A stretch of 64,000 nucleotides of DNA from Alphaproteobacteria bacterium SO-S41 (GTDB lineage Bacteria > Pseudomonadota > Alphaproteobacteria > Micropepsales > Micropepsaceae), in the NCBI GenBank assembly GCA_019670725.1, contig AP024629.1, positions 2,542,001 to 2,606,000 of the forward strand, written 5' to 3'. A program made the translations under genes and the position numbers. The notes under the pieces were generated by a model. That model did no database searches and was not told the origin of the DNA. It was given only the letters and a program-made list of their open reading frames with translations. The stretch's first letter is position 1. Every line of letters starts with the position of its first letter. Of the stretch, positions 9,221-17,644 are shown one piece after another.

Positions 9221-9622
9221 GTGGCCGAGGTCAAGACCAAGCCGACGACAGCGAGCCCTGTCGCCTATCTTGATACGATCGAAGATGAGGGCCGGCGCAA
9301 GGACGCCAAGGCGCTGCTGAAAATCTACAAGGACGTGACCGGCGAGAAGCCGGTCATGTGGGGCACGGCGATCGTCGGGTTCGGCAGCTACAAGCTGAAA
9401 AGCGGCGACTGGCCGTTGACCGCGTTCGCGGTGCGCAAGAGCGACCTGACGCTCTATGTCGGGGCGAAACGGCAAGCCGAGCGGTTGAAATCACTCGGCA
9501 AGCACAAGGTCGGCGGTGGGTGCTTGTATGTGAAGCGCCTCAGCGACATCGACGAAGGCGTGCTGCGCGAGGTGATCGCGGATTCCTATAAGCACACCAA
9601 GGAAAACAACCCGGCGTGCTGA
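9221..9622 (+). CDS. DUF1801 domain-containing protein
   Basis: 133 aa from GTG 9221. The pattern MWGTAIVGFGSY, KSGDWPLTAFAVRKSDLTLY, LGKHKVGGGCLYVKRL and a closing lysine-rich helix is characteristic of DUF1801 (YdhG-like, related to the SufE/frataxin-like alpha-beta fold). Function unknown. The GTG start four bases after the preceding stop gives a sensible N-terminus; the longer frame from 9143 reads through the neighbour. Converges on a minus-strand gene 9 bases away. Confidence 0.8.
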   Translation: MAEVKTKPTTASPVAYLDTIEDEGRRKDAKALLKIYKDVTGEKPVMWGTAIVGFGSYKLKSGDWPLTAFAVRKSDLTLYVGAKRQAERLKSLGKHKVGGGCLYVKRLSDIDEGVLREVIADSYKHTKENNPAC

Positions 9623-9631
9623 GGGCGGTCC

Positions 9632-10099
9632 CTATTTGATCGCGAGCAGGGCGTCGTAGTTGATCTTTTCGGCGATGGATTTCAGCAGGGCGCGATCCTT
9701 CGTGCCGCCCAGCGTCAGAGCGATGCCGGAGTTCGGGCGGCCGGGATAGACGAGCAGGACGTCGTTGACGATGGCGGCGGAATGGCCGGCGATCTCCACA
9801 GCTTCGCCGTTGGTGCTGGCGAGGGTCGCCGGATCGGTCATCAGCGCGGCTTCGGATTCGGTTTCGGCGGGCGCCCAGAGGCGGGCCTGCACCTGCAGCA
9901 TCCCGGCGGGACCGGCGTAGAAGCGCACGACGGTCAGCGCCTCCGGCTCGCCGGAGACATCGACGATATCCTCCATCGGCTTTTCATAGCCATCGAGCGT
10001 GGGGAACGCGGCCGACACCGCGGCGGCGCGCGGGTCTTCGGCCTGGGCGACGGCGGACAGCGCGAGCACGGCGGTAAAGGCGGCGGCGAAACGAAGCAT
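9632..10099 (-). CDS. hypothetical secreted protein, 155 aa
   Basis: Begins with a clear Sec signal peptide, residues 1-20, cleaving after AVAQA. The mature domain is alpha/beta-like with no cysteines and no catalytic motif I recognise. It lies 14 bases downstream of argC on the same strand, so it may be co-transcribed, though a role in arginine synthesis is not implied by the sequence. Confidence 0.7.
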   Translation of the reverse strand: MLRFAAAFTAVLALSAVAQAEDPRAAAVSAAFPTLDGYEKPMEDIVDVSGEPEALTVVRFYAGPAGMLQVQARLWAPAETESEAALMTDPATLASTNGEAVEIAGHSAAIVNDVLLVYPGRPNSGIALTLGGTKDRALLKSIAEKINYDALLAIK

Positions 10100-10113
10100 C
10101 GTCAGTCTCCGGA

Positions 10114-11043
10114 TTATTGGCCGAGCATCAAGGCCATGTTTTGCACGGCGGCGCCCGAGGCGCCCTTGCCGAGATTGTCGAGACGAGCGACGAGGACGGT
10201 CTGGCGGTGGGTCTCGTTGGCGTAGACCCGCAGCTCCATCGTGTTCGTGCCGTTGAGCGGCTCGGCCTCGATGCGGTCCTTGCGCGGTTCGGTCAGCGGG
10301 GACTCGACCACCTTCACCCATGCGCTGCCGCGATAGCGCTTGGCCAGCACCGCTTCGAGATCCGCGGCCTTGGGCTTGGCGGGAAGTGCGTCGAGGTGGA
10401 GCGGGATGCTGACCAGCATGCCCTGCCGGTAATTGCCGACCGAGGGCACGAAGATCGGGCGCGTCTTCAGGCCGGAATAGAGCTGCAGCTCCGCGAGGTG
10501 CTTGTGGTTCAGCGTGAGGCCGTAGAGGTCGAAGGACGGGCCCTCGCCTTTCTCGTATTGCTCGATCATCTGCTTGCCGCCGCCGGAATAGCCGCTGACC
10601 GCATTCACGGAGATGGGCAAGTCGGCGGGGATGAGGCCCGCATCGACCAGCGGACGGATCAGTGCGATGGCGCCGGTCGGGTAGCAGCCGGGATTTGAGA
10701 CGCGCTTGGCCGCGGCGATCAGCGCCGCCTGCCCGTCGGTCAGTTCGGGGAAGCCATAGGCCCAGTCCGGCGCGACGCGGTGCGCGGTTGAGGCGTCGAG
10801 GAGCTTCGGCGCCTTGTCGCCCAGTTCGGCCGCCAGCGCCGCCGATTCCTTCGCGGCATCGTCGGGCAGGCAGAGAATCGCGAGATCGACCTCGGCCATC
10901 ATGGCGCGGCGCGCGGCGGGGTCTTTGCGATGCTCGGGCGCGATCGACTTGACCTCATACTGAGGCAGCTTGGCGAGGCGATCGAGGATTTCGAGGCCCG
11001 TCGTGCCGTGTTCACCGTCGATGAAAATGGTCGGCTTGCTCAT
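10114..11043 (-). CDS. argC: N-acetyl-gamma-glutamyl-phosphate reductase (type 2, short form)
   Basis: 309 aa. Reduces N-acetylglutamyl phosphate to the semialdehyde with NADPH in arginine biosynthesis. The N-terminal nucleotide-binding start [10 protein letters not shown] and the catalytic cysteine motif NPGCYPTGA near residue 145 are diagnostic; the short form begins differently from the E. coli enzyme. Start is ATG 11043. No other arg gene is adjacent; a GST gene lies upstream. Confidence 0.95.
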   Translation of the reverse strand: MSKPTIFIDGEHGTTGLEILDRLAKLPQYEVKSIAPEHRKDPAARRAMMAEVDLAILCLPDDAAKESAALAAELGDKAPKLLDASTAHRVAPDWAYGFPELTDGQAALIAAAKRVSNPGCYPTGAIALIRPLVDAGLIPADLPISVNAVSGYSGGGKQMIEQYEKGEGPSFDLYGLTLNHKHLAELQLYSGLKTRPIFVPSVGNYRQGMLVSIPLHLDALPAKPKAADLEAVLAKRYRGSAWVKVVESPLTEPRKDRIEAEPLNGTNTMELRVYANETHRQTVLVARLDNLGKGASGAAVQNMALMLGQ

Positions 11044-11071
11044 GGGTCGATCCGCTGGTGTTGAAGTCTTG

Positions 11072-11701
11072 TCAGGTGAGGAGCGGCGCCATGCCGGGTT
11101 CGGCCTTAGCCATGGCGCGCTGATAGGCCGGGCGCTCGCCGATGCGCTTGAGATAAGCGACCGTGTTCGGGAACGCGTCTAGCTTAGTGCCGCGGAAGGC
11201 GCGGCTGGTGGTGAGGCAGTAGACCATCATGATGTCGGCGGTGGTGAGGTTCCGGCCGCCGAAAAACGGCGCCTCGCCCAGGCGCTTTTCCACCATGGCC
11301 CAGCCGCGCTCGGCGCGATCGGCGACGAAGGGGATGTCCGGGGTGCCCGCGAAGGTCTGGACCAGCTGCATCATCAGCGTCGTCATGAACGTGCCGTTCG
11401 ACCAGTGGAACCAGAACAGGTGATCGGCGAAGTCCGCATCATCAGCGCCCGGTACCAACCGGCCCTTGCCATAGCGCCCTGTGATGTAGTCGCAGATCGC
11501 GCCGCTCTCGCCCAGCACGAGGTCGCCATCGGTAATGACGGGCGCGATGCCCATGGGATGCAGCGCCTTGTACGCGTCGGGCGCCAGGCGATTGTCGGCG
11601 CGGCGGTCATAGCGCTTGAACGCATAGTCGAGCTCCAGCTCCTCGCAGAGCCACACGATGCGTTCGGACTGTGAAACGCCGAGGTGATGAACGGTCAGCA
11701 T
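11072..11701 (-). CDS. glutathione S-transferase family protein
   Basis: 209 aa from ATG 11701. The N-terminal thioredoxin-like domain shows the Ser motif (SQSERIVW), the cis-Pro region near [10 protein letters not shown] and ESGAI for glutathione gamma-glutamyl binding; residues 90-209 form the helical domain with TTADIMM. Likely a cytosolic conjugating or thiol-transfer enzyme of a bacterial Nu/Beta-like class; substrate unknown. The longer frame to 11764 runs across the rpsI terminator hairpin, which supports the shorter start. Confidence 0.88.
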   Translation of the reverse strand: MLTVHHLGVSQSERIVWLCEELELDYAFKRYDRRADNRLAPDAYKALHPMGIAPVITDGDLVLGESGAICDYITGRYGKGRLVPGADDADFADHLFWFHWSNGTFMTTLMMQLVQTFAGTPDIPFVADRAERGWAMVEKRLGEAPFFGGRNLTTADIMMVYCLTTSRAFRGTKLDAFPNTVAYLKRIGERPAYQRAMAKAEPGMAPLLT

Positions 11702-11718
11702 GGGTGCCTCGCGGCCTG

Positions 11719-11750
11719 AAAAGGAAAAGGGCGTCCGCTGCCGGACGCCC
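11719..11750 (-). terminator. Rho-independent terminator after rpsI
   Basis: On the minus strand, 31 bases past the rpsI stop, GGGCGTCC pairs with GGACGCCC around a 6-base loop and is followed by the T-rich run TTTTCCTTTT. It ends the rplM-rpsI transcript. Confidence 0.85.
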
Positions 11751-11780
11751 TTCCCAGATAGCACGAAATGGAAGATCCGA

Positions 11781-12284
11781 TCAGCGCTTCGAGAACTGGA
11801 AGCTGCGGCGCGCCTTCGGCTTGCCGTACTTCTTGCGTTCGACGACGCGCGAGTCGCGGGTCAGGAAGCCGCCCTTCTTGAGGAGGCCGCGCAGATCCGG
11901 CTCCATCGCGATGAGGGCGCGCGACAGGCCGTGGCGCAGCGCACCGGCCTGGCCCGACAGACCGCCGCCGGCGATGGTCGCGAAGATGTCGTACTGGCCT
12001 TCGCGGTTGGCGAGCACCAGCGGTTGATGGATGAGCATGCGCAGAACCGGACGGGCGAAATAGACCGTCTCTTCACGATCCTCGATGATCACCTTGCCGG
12101 TGCCGCGCTTCAGCCAGACGCGCGCGATGGCGTTCTTGCGGCGGCCGGTCGCGTAGGCGCGGCCGAGCTTGTCGATCTTCGGCTTGGCTTCGCCGGCGTC
12201 GGTCGCGGCGTCAGCGGCCTTGACCTCTTCCGCCTTGACCAGGCGCGACTTGAGCTCGCCGAGCGAGCGGGTGTCCTGAGCCAT
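11781..12284 (-). CDS. rpsI: 30S ribosomal protein S9 (uS9)
   Basis: 167 aa. The conserved S9 domain starts near residue 42 ([15 protein letters not shown]), contains [10 protein letters not shown] and ends in the hallmark FQFSKR, whose C-terminal tail reaches the ribosomal P site. About 38 extra N-terminal residues precede the domain, which is usual for alphaproteobacterial S9. The start ATG 12284 lies 5 bases after the rplM stop, giving the conserved rplM-rpsI operon. Confidence 0.97.
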   Translation of the reverse strand: MAQDTRSLGELKSRLVKAEEVKAADAATDAGEAKPKIDKLGRAYATGRRKNAIARVWLKRGTGKVIIEDREETVYFARPVLRMLIHQPLVLANREGQYDIFATIAGGGLSGQAGALRHGLSRALIAMEPDLRGLLKKGGFLTRDSRVVERKKYGKPKARRSFQFSKR

Positions 12285-12289
12285 CTGGA

Positions 12290-12751
12290 TCAGACCTTCT
12301 TGTTCTTCGAGTTCAGGGCGCCGACATCGACGATCTCGGGCGTCTGCGCTGCATGGGGGTGCTCGGCGCCGGCATAGATCTTCAGATTGCCGAGGATCTT
12401 GCGGAACAGCGGACCGCGCGGAAGCATGCGCTCCACGGCCTTCTCGAGCACGCGCTCGGGGTACTTGCCCGCGAGGATTGTGCCCGCGATGCGTTCCTTG
12501 ATGCCGCCGGGATGGCCGGTGTGGTGGAAGTACTTCTTGTCCGTTAGCTTCTTGCCGGTGAACACGACCTTCTCGGCATTGATCACGACGACATTGTCGC
12601 CGGTGTCCATGTGCGGGGTGAAGGTCGCGAGGTGCTTGCCGCGCAGGCGCTTGGCGATGTGCGTGGCGAGACGGCCGACGACGAGACCCTCGGCGTCGAT
12701 CAGCACCCACTTCTTCTTGATGTCCGCGGGACGCGCGGAAAACGTGGTCAT
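12290..12751 (-). CDS. rplM: 50S ribosomal protein L13 (uL13)
   Basis: 153 aa. The motifs [18 protein letters not shown] at the N-terminus, [16 protein letters not shown] and the tail HPHAAQTPE are typical of L13, an early-assembling large-subunit protein. ATG 12751 is preceded by AGAGAT. It is first gene of rplM-rpsI and has a consensus-like promoter about 50 bases upstream. Confidence 0.97.
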   Translation of the reverse strand: MTTFSARPADIKKKWVLIDAEGLVVGRLATHIAKRLRGKHLATFTPHMDTGDNVVVINAEKVVFTGKKLTDKKYFHHTGHPGGIKERIAGTILAGKYPERVLEKAVERMLPRGPLFRKILGNLKIYAGAEHPHAAQTPEIVDVGALNSKNKKV

Positions 12752-12802
12752 GACATATCTCTTTTTATGGACGAACGGCTGAGGGCCGTCCGGAAGGCGC
12801 GT

Positions 12803-12831
12803 CGTGTACGGGCGAGCGCCGTCTATGTCAA
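12803..12831 (-). promoter_or_regulatory. promoter of rplM-rpsI
   Basis: On the minus strand TTGACA (12831-12826) is followed after 17 bases by TACACG (12808-12803). The perfect -35 and spacing fit a strong housekeeping promoter for a ribosomal protein operon. Confidence 0.65.
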
Positions 12832-12869
12832 TCTTTTGGCGGGAAAAATGTGTGTGGTAATGTGATACC

Positions 12870-14228
12870 TCACGCGAGAGCACCCGCCATGAAGACCGCG
12901 CCGATGGCCGCCGGGGCGACGAGGCGGAGCAGCCAGCGGAGGATTTCGAGGCCGGTGCCCCTGCCCCCGATCTCGTCGTCGAGGATGCGGCCGGCGGCCG
13001 TCCAGCCCAGGAATCCGGCAATCGCGATGCCGCCTATGGGCAGCATGAGGTTTGAGGTCAGCCAGTCGATCGCGTCGAAGAAGGTCTTGCCTTTGAGGAT
13101 ACCGAAGGGCTGGAACGGGTGGACGTCGGCGAGGATGTTGAAGGACCAGACGGTCGCCATGCCCATGCAGCCGCAGAGGATCGCGGTCCAGAGGGTCGCG
13201 GCGGTGCGGCCGATGCCGTAGCGCTCCGCCGCCCAGGCGACGATCAGTTCGAAAATCGAGATGGCCGAGGCGAGGGCCGAAACCAGCAGCAGGGCGAAGA
13301 AGCCGAACGCGACGATCGCCCCGCCTGAGATTTGGCCGAAGGCGACGGGCATGGTCACGAACATCAGGCCCGGCCCGCCGGCGGGGTCGAGCCCGTGGGC
13401 GAAGACGATGGGGAAGATCGCGAGGCCGGCGAGCAGCGAGGCGACGGTGTCGGCGGCGATGGTCGAGATCGCCATCTTGGCGAGGCCGATCTCGCGCCCG
13501 GCATAGGCGGCATAGGTGATCATCACGCCGATTCCGACGCCGATGGAGAAGAAGCCGAGGCCGATGGCGTCGAGCGCGGTCTTCCAGGTCACCTTCGAGA
13601 AATCGGGCTGGAAGAGGAAGGTCAGCGCCCGGCCCATGCCGCCGCTGGTCGCGGCATAGCCGACGAGGCCGATGAGGATGAGGAACATGACCGGCATCAG
13701 CACGGTCAGCGCCCGCTCCAGCCCGCCGGAGACGCCGCCGATGACGATGAGCGCGGTCAGGCTCATGAAGATCGCGTGGAAGAGCGCCATGCCGCCGGGA
13801 TCGGCGAGGAAGGCACCGAAGACCGCGCCTGCTGCCGCGCCGTCAGGGGCGGTGGCGCCGCCCTGCAGGGCCTGGACGGCGAAGGCAATCGTCCAGCCGC
13901 CGAAGACGGAATAGAAGCTGAGGATCAGGAAGCCCGCCGCAACGCCCCAGCCGCCGATCAGGCCCCAGAGCGGCGAGGCGCCGGTCTTTTTCGCGACATG
14001 AACGATGGAGGTGACGGCGCTGCCCTGCCCCGCCCGGCCGATCACGAACTCGGCGATCATCAGCGGCAGGACGGCGAGCGCGAGACCGACGAGATACAGC
14101 AACAGGAACGCCCCGCCGCCATTCGCGCCGACCATGTAGGGGAACTTCCAGATGCTCCCGAGCCCGACCGCCGAGCCGACGGTCGCGAGAAAGAAGGCCG
14201 CCCGGCCGGACCAGTGTTGGGTGGTCAT
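12870..14228 (-). CDS. sodium-dependent transporter, neurotransmitter:sodium symporter (NSS/SNF) family
   Basis: 452 aa, about 12 hydrophobic segments. The first helix carries the LeuT-type signature [17 protein letters not shown], with the GNIWRFPY region as GSIWKFPY, followed by [11 protein letters not shown]. The family imports amino acids or related small molecules driven by Na+. The substrate cannot be read from sequence. It stands alone, with a palindromic repeat just upstream and the rplM promoter downstream. Confidence 0.92.
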   Translation of the reverse strand: MTTQHWSGRAAFFLATVGSAVGLGSIWKFPYMVGANGGGAFLLLYLVGLALAVLPLMIAEFVIGRAGQGSAVTSIVHVAKKTGASPLWGLIGGWGVAAGFLILSFYSVFGGWTIAFAVQALQGGATAPDGAAAGAVFGAFLADPGGMALFHAIFMSLTALIVIGGVSGGLERALTVLMPVMFLILIGLVGYAATSGGMGRALTFLFQPDFSKVTWKTALDAIGLGFFSIGVGIGVMITYAAYAGREIGLAKMAISTIAADTVASLLAGLAIFPIVFAHGLDPAGGPGLMFVTMPVAFGQISGGAIVAFGFFALLLVSALASAISIFELIVAWAAERYGIGRTAATLWTAILCGCMGMATVWSFNILADVHPFQPFGILKGKTFFDAIDWLTSNLMLPIGGIAIAGFLGWTAAGRILDDEIGGRGTGLEILRWLLRLVAPAAIGAVFMAGALA

Positions 14229-14250
14229 GGGAGCATGTCGCCATTCATTC

Positions 14251-14301
14251 TCGTCATCCTCGGGGCATCGCGAAGCGATGAACCCGAAGATGACGGTTTT
14301 T
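14251..14301. repeat. palindromic intergenic element
   Basis: An imperfect inverted repeat pairs CGTCATCcTCGGG-CATCG with CGATG-CCCGAaGATGACG around a short loop, followed on the plus strand by a run of T. Both neighbouring genes are on the minus strand, so it is more likely a REP-like intergenic element than a dedicated terminator. Confidence 0.6.
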
Positions 14302-14357
14302 GAGTGGGCGATAAAGCGGCGCCGCGCGTTTGACTGCTCCGGCCGCCTCGCCGTGCG

Positions 14358-15044
14358 TCAGGAGCCGCGCAGGCGCGGGGTGAAGTCGGATTTGTAGGTG
14401 TCCAGCGGGTCGGGACCGTAATCGTTGTCGCCGTCGGTACCGCGCAGGAAGCCGATGATGACGAACTGCCAGAGGCCGTAGAGGAAAGGGATCGCCTGAA
14501 TGGCGTAGACCGTCACCCTGGACCGAACGATGCCCTGATCGATGAGGATGGCGAGCAGGATCGTCACGCCGACTTCCATCAGGAGGAGCACGACGACGTG
14601 ATAGCCGGGCATGTTGCGGTCGTGGAAGCGCTTGATGCCGACGGCGAGGCCCGGCCAGAACAGCAGAATGTTCGCGATGATCCCGAACGTATAGCTGGGA
14701 CGGTAACGCGTGCCAGACGCGTTATCGATCAGCCCTGCGATGAGGATGATCGGCACGGCGGCGAGGATAAACCGCACCCAGAAGTCGAAACGCGTCGCGG
14801 GGCCTTCGAGCGAGGTCCACAGCCAGACGATCGTGCGATCGTCGGGGTAGAATTCCGGGCCGGTGTCCGCGAGGGTGATGGCCTCGGCGGTCGTCCCCTC
14901 AGGCGCAAAGACCACCAGCAAGCCCGGGGCCGGTCGCTTGTCGCCCTGCCAAGCGGTGCGCGTGAATGTGAAGCGCCGGCCGTTCGCGTTGACGATGGCG
15001 CCGCTCTCCGTGGCCTCGTTGTACTCGCCTACCTTGCCCTTCAT
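14358..15044 (-). CDS. fusion of a cold-shock/OB-like domain with a DUF805 membrane domain
   Basis: 228 aa. Residues 1-60 (opening MKGKVGEYNEATESGAIV, then GRRFTFTRTAW and PGLLVVF) resemble a cold-shock OB fold with G-x-I and F-x-F positions. Residues about 95-215 hold four hydrophobic segments with the DUF805 landmarks RFDFW, GIKRFHDRNMPG and GTDGDNDYGPDP. DUF805 proteins are inner-membrane proteins of unknown function. The N-terminal domain should lie in the cytosol. It follows the hydrolase-cupin pair after 78 bases on the same strand. Confidence 0.8.
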   Translation of the reverse strand: MKGKVGEYNEATESGAIVNANGRRFTFTRTAWQGDKRPAPGLLVVFAPEGTTAEAITLADTGPEFYPDDRTIVWLWTSLEGPATRFDFWVRFILAAVPIILIAGLIDNASGTRYRPSYTFGIIANILLFWPGLAVGIKRFHDRNMPGYHVVVLLLMEVGVTILLAILIDQGIVRSRVTVYAIQAIPFLYGLWQFVIIGFLRGTDGDNDYGPDPLDTYKSDFTPRLRGS

Positions 15045-15122
15045 GGCGCTCTCCCAAATCAGGGAGACGCTAATGCGAGATGGCGAAATCAGGTGGACAC
15101 GATTTGGCGATGTGACCTTGCG

Positions 15123-15593
15123 TCAGTGCGGCGCGTCGGCGGGGTTCACATAGGTCGTGTCGGTGGGGCCGGTGCCGGTGATGTACAGCGTGACCGGCTC
15201 GTCGCCGGTACGCGCGAAATGCGGGTCGCCGGGCGGCTCGGTGTAGAAGCTGCCGGGCGGCAGGGCCTTCAGCGCCGCCTCGTCGTGTTTCTCGCCATAG
15301 CCGAAATACCAGGTGCCGGAGATGACGACGGCGGAGCGCGTGTCGGCGTGGTCGTGCGCGGCGATGACGGTGTTCGCGGGCACGGTGAGGCGGATCGTGT
15401 AGAGGCCGGGCTTCGACGGATCGCCCGAGAGGACCGTCGTGCGGATGCCCGCAAGCCCGGAGGTCCCCGCCCCCGCACCGCCTTGCGCGAGGGCCTCGAT
15501 GTCGGACGGGGTAAGGCGCTGTTGCGCCTCTTGCGCCGTCGCAAGCGGGACGACGAAAAGCGCCGCGCCCACGAAGATCAGTGTGCGGATCAT
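15123..15593 (-). CDS. secreted cupin-domain protein
   Basis: 156 aa with a Sec signal peptide (residues 1-20, ending ATA). The cupin barrel shows motif 1-like IAAHDHADTRSAVVISG, giving two His as metal ligands, and motif 2-like PPGDPHFART. Likely a periplasmic metal-binding beta barrel, enzymatic or sensory role unknown. It starts 7 bases after the alpha/beta-hydrolase stop, so the two form an operon. Confidence 0.85.
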   Translation of the reverse strand: MIRTLIFVGAALFVVPLATAQEAQQRLTPSDIEALAQGGAGAGTSGLAGIRTTVLSGDPSKPGLYTIRLTVPANTVIAAHDHADTRSAVVISGTWYFGYGEKHDEAALKALPPGSFYTEPPGDPHFARTGDEPVTLYITGTGPTDTTYVNPADAPH

Positions 15594-15600
15594 CTGGCGC

Positions 15601-16497
15601 CTACTTGTTCAGGAAGGCGACGAGCGCGGGGATGACCTGGGTGGGGGCTTCTTCCATCAGCCAGTGGCCGGAGCCGGTGACAATGACGCCCTCGACATCG
15701 GTGTCGACAAGCTTGCCCTGGTCGATCAGGAACTGACCGCCGGCCATCTCGCCGGAGAGAACCAGCATCGGCATGGTGAGCGGCGTCTTGGCGAGTTCGG
15801 CGAAGTCCTTGGCGTCCTGCTCGAAGGCGCGGAAGACTTCCATGCCGGCCGCGATGTGGCCGGGCTTGGCGTATTCGCCCTCATAGAAGACGCGGTCGGC
15901 TTCGGGGATCGACTTGGTGCGGTCGGCGGCGAAGTCGTTCCAGAAGTGCTCGAGATAGATGCGCTCCTTGCCCGTCACGAGCGCCAGCGGCGTTTCGCCA
16001 TAGAAGTGGAAGTGCCAGAGGTCGCGAAGCAGCCAGACATGCGTCCAGTCGCCGACGCCGGGCAGGAAGGCGTCCATCAGGACGATCTTGGAAACCTCGG
16101 TCGGGTGCTGGGCGGCATAGGCATACGCGACCATGAGGCCGATATCGTGGCCGACAATCTCGGCCTTCTGGATGCCGAGGCTGGTGGCGAGGGCGTGGAC
16201 GTCCTCGGCCATCGCAACCTTGGTGTAGCCGGTGGCGGGCGCGTCGGTGCCGCCGAAGCCGCGCAGGTCTGGCGCGATGACGGTGTGGGTCTTGGCGAGC
16301 TCGTCGATCAGCGGCAGCCACATATGGCTGGTCTCGGCGAAACCGTGCAGCAGTATGATCGGCTCGCCCTGCCCTTCCACCAGATACTGCATGGTGATGC
16401 CGTTGACGGTGGCCGTCTTGGTTTCGGGCGCGGCGGCGGCGGTGAAGAGCGCGGCGGCGGCGACACCAGCGGCGAAGAAATTGATGAGCTTGCGCAT
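15601..16497 (-). CDS. exported alpha/beta hydrolase, epoxide-hydrolase/dehalogenase-like
   Basis: 298 aa from ATG 16497 (GGGAG upstream). Residues 1-22 are a signal peptide. The core has the oxyanion motif LLHGF (residues 49-53), DLRGFGGTD and the nucleophile elbow VGHDIG with Asp118 as nucleophile, the arrangement of epoxide hydrolases and haloalkane dehalogenases rather than serine esterases. The C-terminal base is the His in GSGHWLMEE. A LysR regulator is divergent 105 bases away and a secreted cupin follows, suggesting an inducible periplasmic detoxification or catabolic unit. Confidence 0.87.
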   Translation of the reverse strand: MRKLINFFAAGVAAAALFTAAAAPETKTATVNGITMQYLVEGQGEPIILLHGFAETSHMWLPLIDELAKTHTVIAPDLRGFGGTDAPATGYTKVAMAEDVHALATSLGIQKAEIVGHDIGLMVAYAYAAQHPTEVSKIVLMDAFLPGVGDWTHVWLLRDLWHFHFYGETPLALVTGKERIYLEHFWNDFAADRTKSIPEADRVFYEGEYAKPGHIAAGMEVFRAFEQDAKDFAELAKTPLTMPMLVLSGEMAGGQFLIDQGKLVDTDVEGVIVTGSGHWLMEEAPTQVIPALVAFLNK

Positions 16498-16602
16498 GAT
16501 GATCTCCCAGGCGGCCGGTTCGTCCCGGTGCGCGAGCAGGAGTAGCCGGAACTGGTCATGCGATAAATTGACCGTCCGACATATGATTGATACGCCTGAC
16601 GC

Positions 16603-17514
16603 ATGGATGTTGGACTCTATGAGTTGATGCGGGTGTTCGCGCGGGTCGCCGATGCGGGCAGCTTCACCGCCGTCGCCGGCGAGACCGGGCAAAGCCAACC
16701 GACGATCAGCCGCCAGATCGCGGCGCTGGAGGCGCATCTCGGCAAGCGCCTGCTGACGCGTTCGACGCGCAGCCTGGCGCTGACCGAGGACGGTCGGGTG
16801 TTTCTGGATCATGCGCGGCTGGCGCTGGACGCGATCGAGGACGCGGCGGGCAGTCTCAGTGAGCGCGGCGGGTCAGTCTCGGGCGTGGTGCGGATTTCGG
16901 CGTCGGTGGCGTTCGGGCGGCTGAACCTCGTGCCGCGGCTCGGCGCCCTGCTCTCGCGACATCCCAAGCTGGAGGTCGATCTCGTGCTCGACGATCGCTT
17001 CGTCGATATCGTGGAGGAAGGCGTCGATCTCGCGATCCGCATCGGCGAGATGGCGGATTCAGGTCTGGCGGCGCGCAAGATCGGCGAGGTCGAGCGGCTG
17101 ACGGTCGCCTCGCCCGCCTATTGGAAACGCATGGGCAGGCCGGCGCATCCGCGCGATCTGAAGGATCACGACTGCCTGCTCTACACCTCGGCACAGGGGC
17201 GCGATGTGTGGTCGTTCGAAACGCCCGAGGGGCCGGTGAAGGTGAAGGTCGCAGGCCGCATTCGCGTGAGCGTGTCGGACGCCATGCGCGAGGCGGTACT
17301 GGCGGGCCTCGGCGTCGGCCTGACGCCGCGCTCGTTCTGGACCAACGAGCTGAAGACCGGGCGCGTGGAGCAGGTGTTCGCGGACTACCCGCCGCGCCGC
17401 AGCCCGGTCTATGCGGTGTTCCCCACAAGGCGGCTGATCGCCGCGCGGGTGCGGGCGGTCGCGGATTTTCTGAGCGAGGCCTTCGCAGGAGATTCGGCGC
17501 TGCGGATCAGCTAG
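16603..17514 (+). CDS. LysR-family transcriptional regulator
   Basis: 303 aa. The N-terminal winged helix-turn-helix shows FARVADAGSFTAVA and SQPTISRQIAALEAHLGKRLLTRSTR; residues 90-300 form the periplasmic-binding-like effector domain. Divergent placement next to the exported hydrolase-cupin pair is the classical LysR arrangement, so those genes are its probable targets. The sequence is closest in style to the CrgA/DsdC-like LysR branch that lacks a recognisable effector signature. Confidence 0.93.
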   Translation: MDVGLYELMRVFARVADAGSFTAVAGETGQSQPTISRQIAALEAHLGKRLLTRSTRSLALTEDGRVFLDHARLALDAIEDAAGSLSERGGSVSGVVRISASVAFGRLNLVPRLGALLSRHPKLEVDLVLDDRFVDIVEEGVDLAIRIGEMADSGLAARKIGEVERLTVASPAYWKRMGRPAHPRDLKDHDCLLYTSAQGRDVWSFETPEGPVKVKVAGRIRVSVSDAMREAVLAGLGVGLTPRSFWTNELKTGRVEQVFADYPPRRSPVYAVFPTRRLIAARVRAVADFLSEAFAGDSALRIS

Positions 17515-17540
17515 CGGCAGTCATTGCCCACCCACCCATC

Positions 17541-17620
17541 CTCATGGCCGCCCTTGAGGCGGCCATCCATGTCAGCGACGGCCTAGTTTGTGGATGGCCG
17601 GGTCAAGCCCGGCCATGAGG
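17541..17620. repeat. palindromic repeat, copy 1 of a family
   Basis: Two hairpins are nested: CATGGCCG/CGGCCAT (17543-17566) and ATGGCCGGG/CCCGGCCAT (17594-17616), and the flanks CCATCCA and TGGATGG can also pair. The 28 bases at 17591-17618 are identical to 23725-23752. It sits between the LysR gene and the 3' end of the SDR gene, where it may also act as a transcript end. Confidence 0.8.
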
Positions 17621-17644
17621 AATAGAGGGGAGGAACGAAGACGC

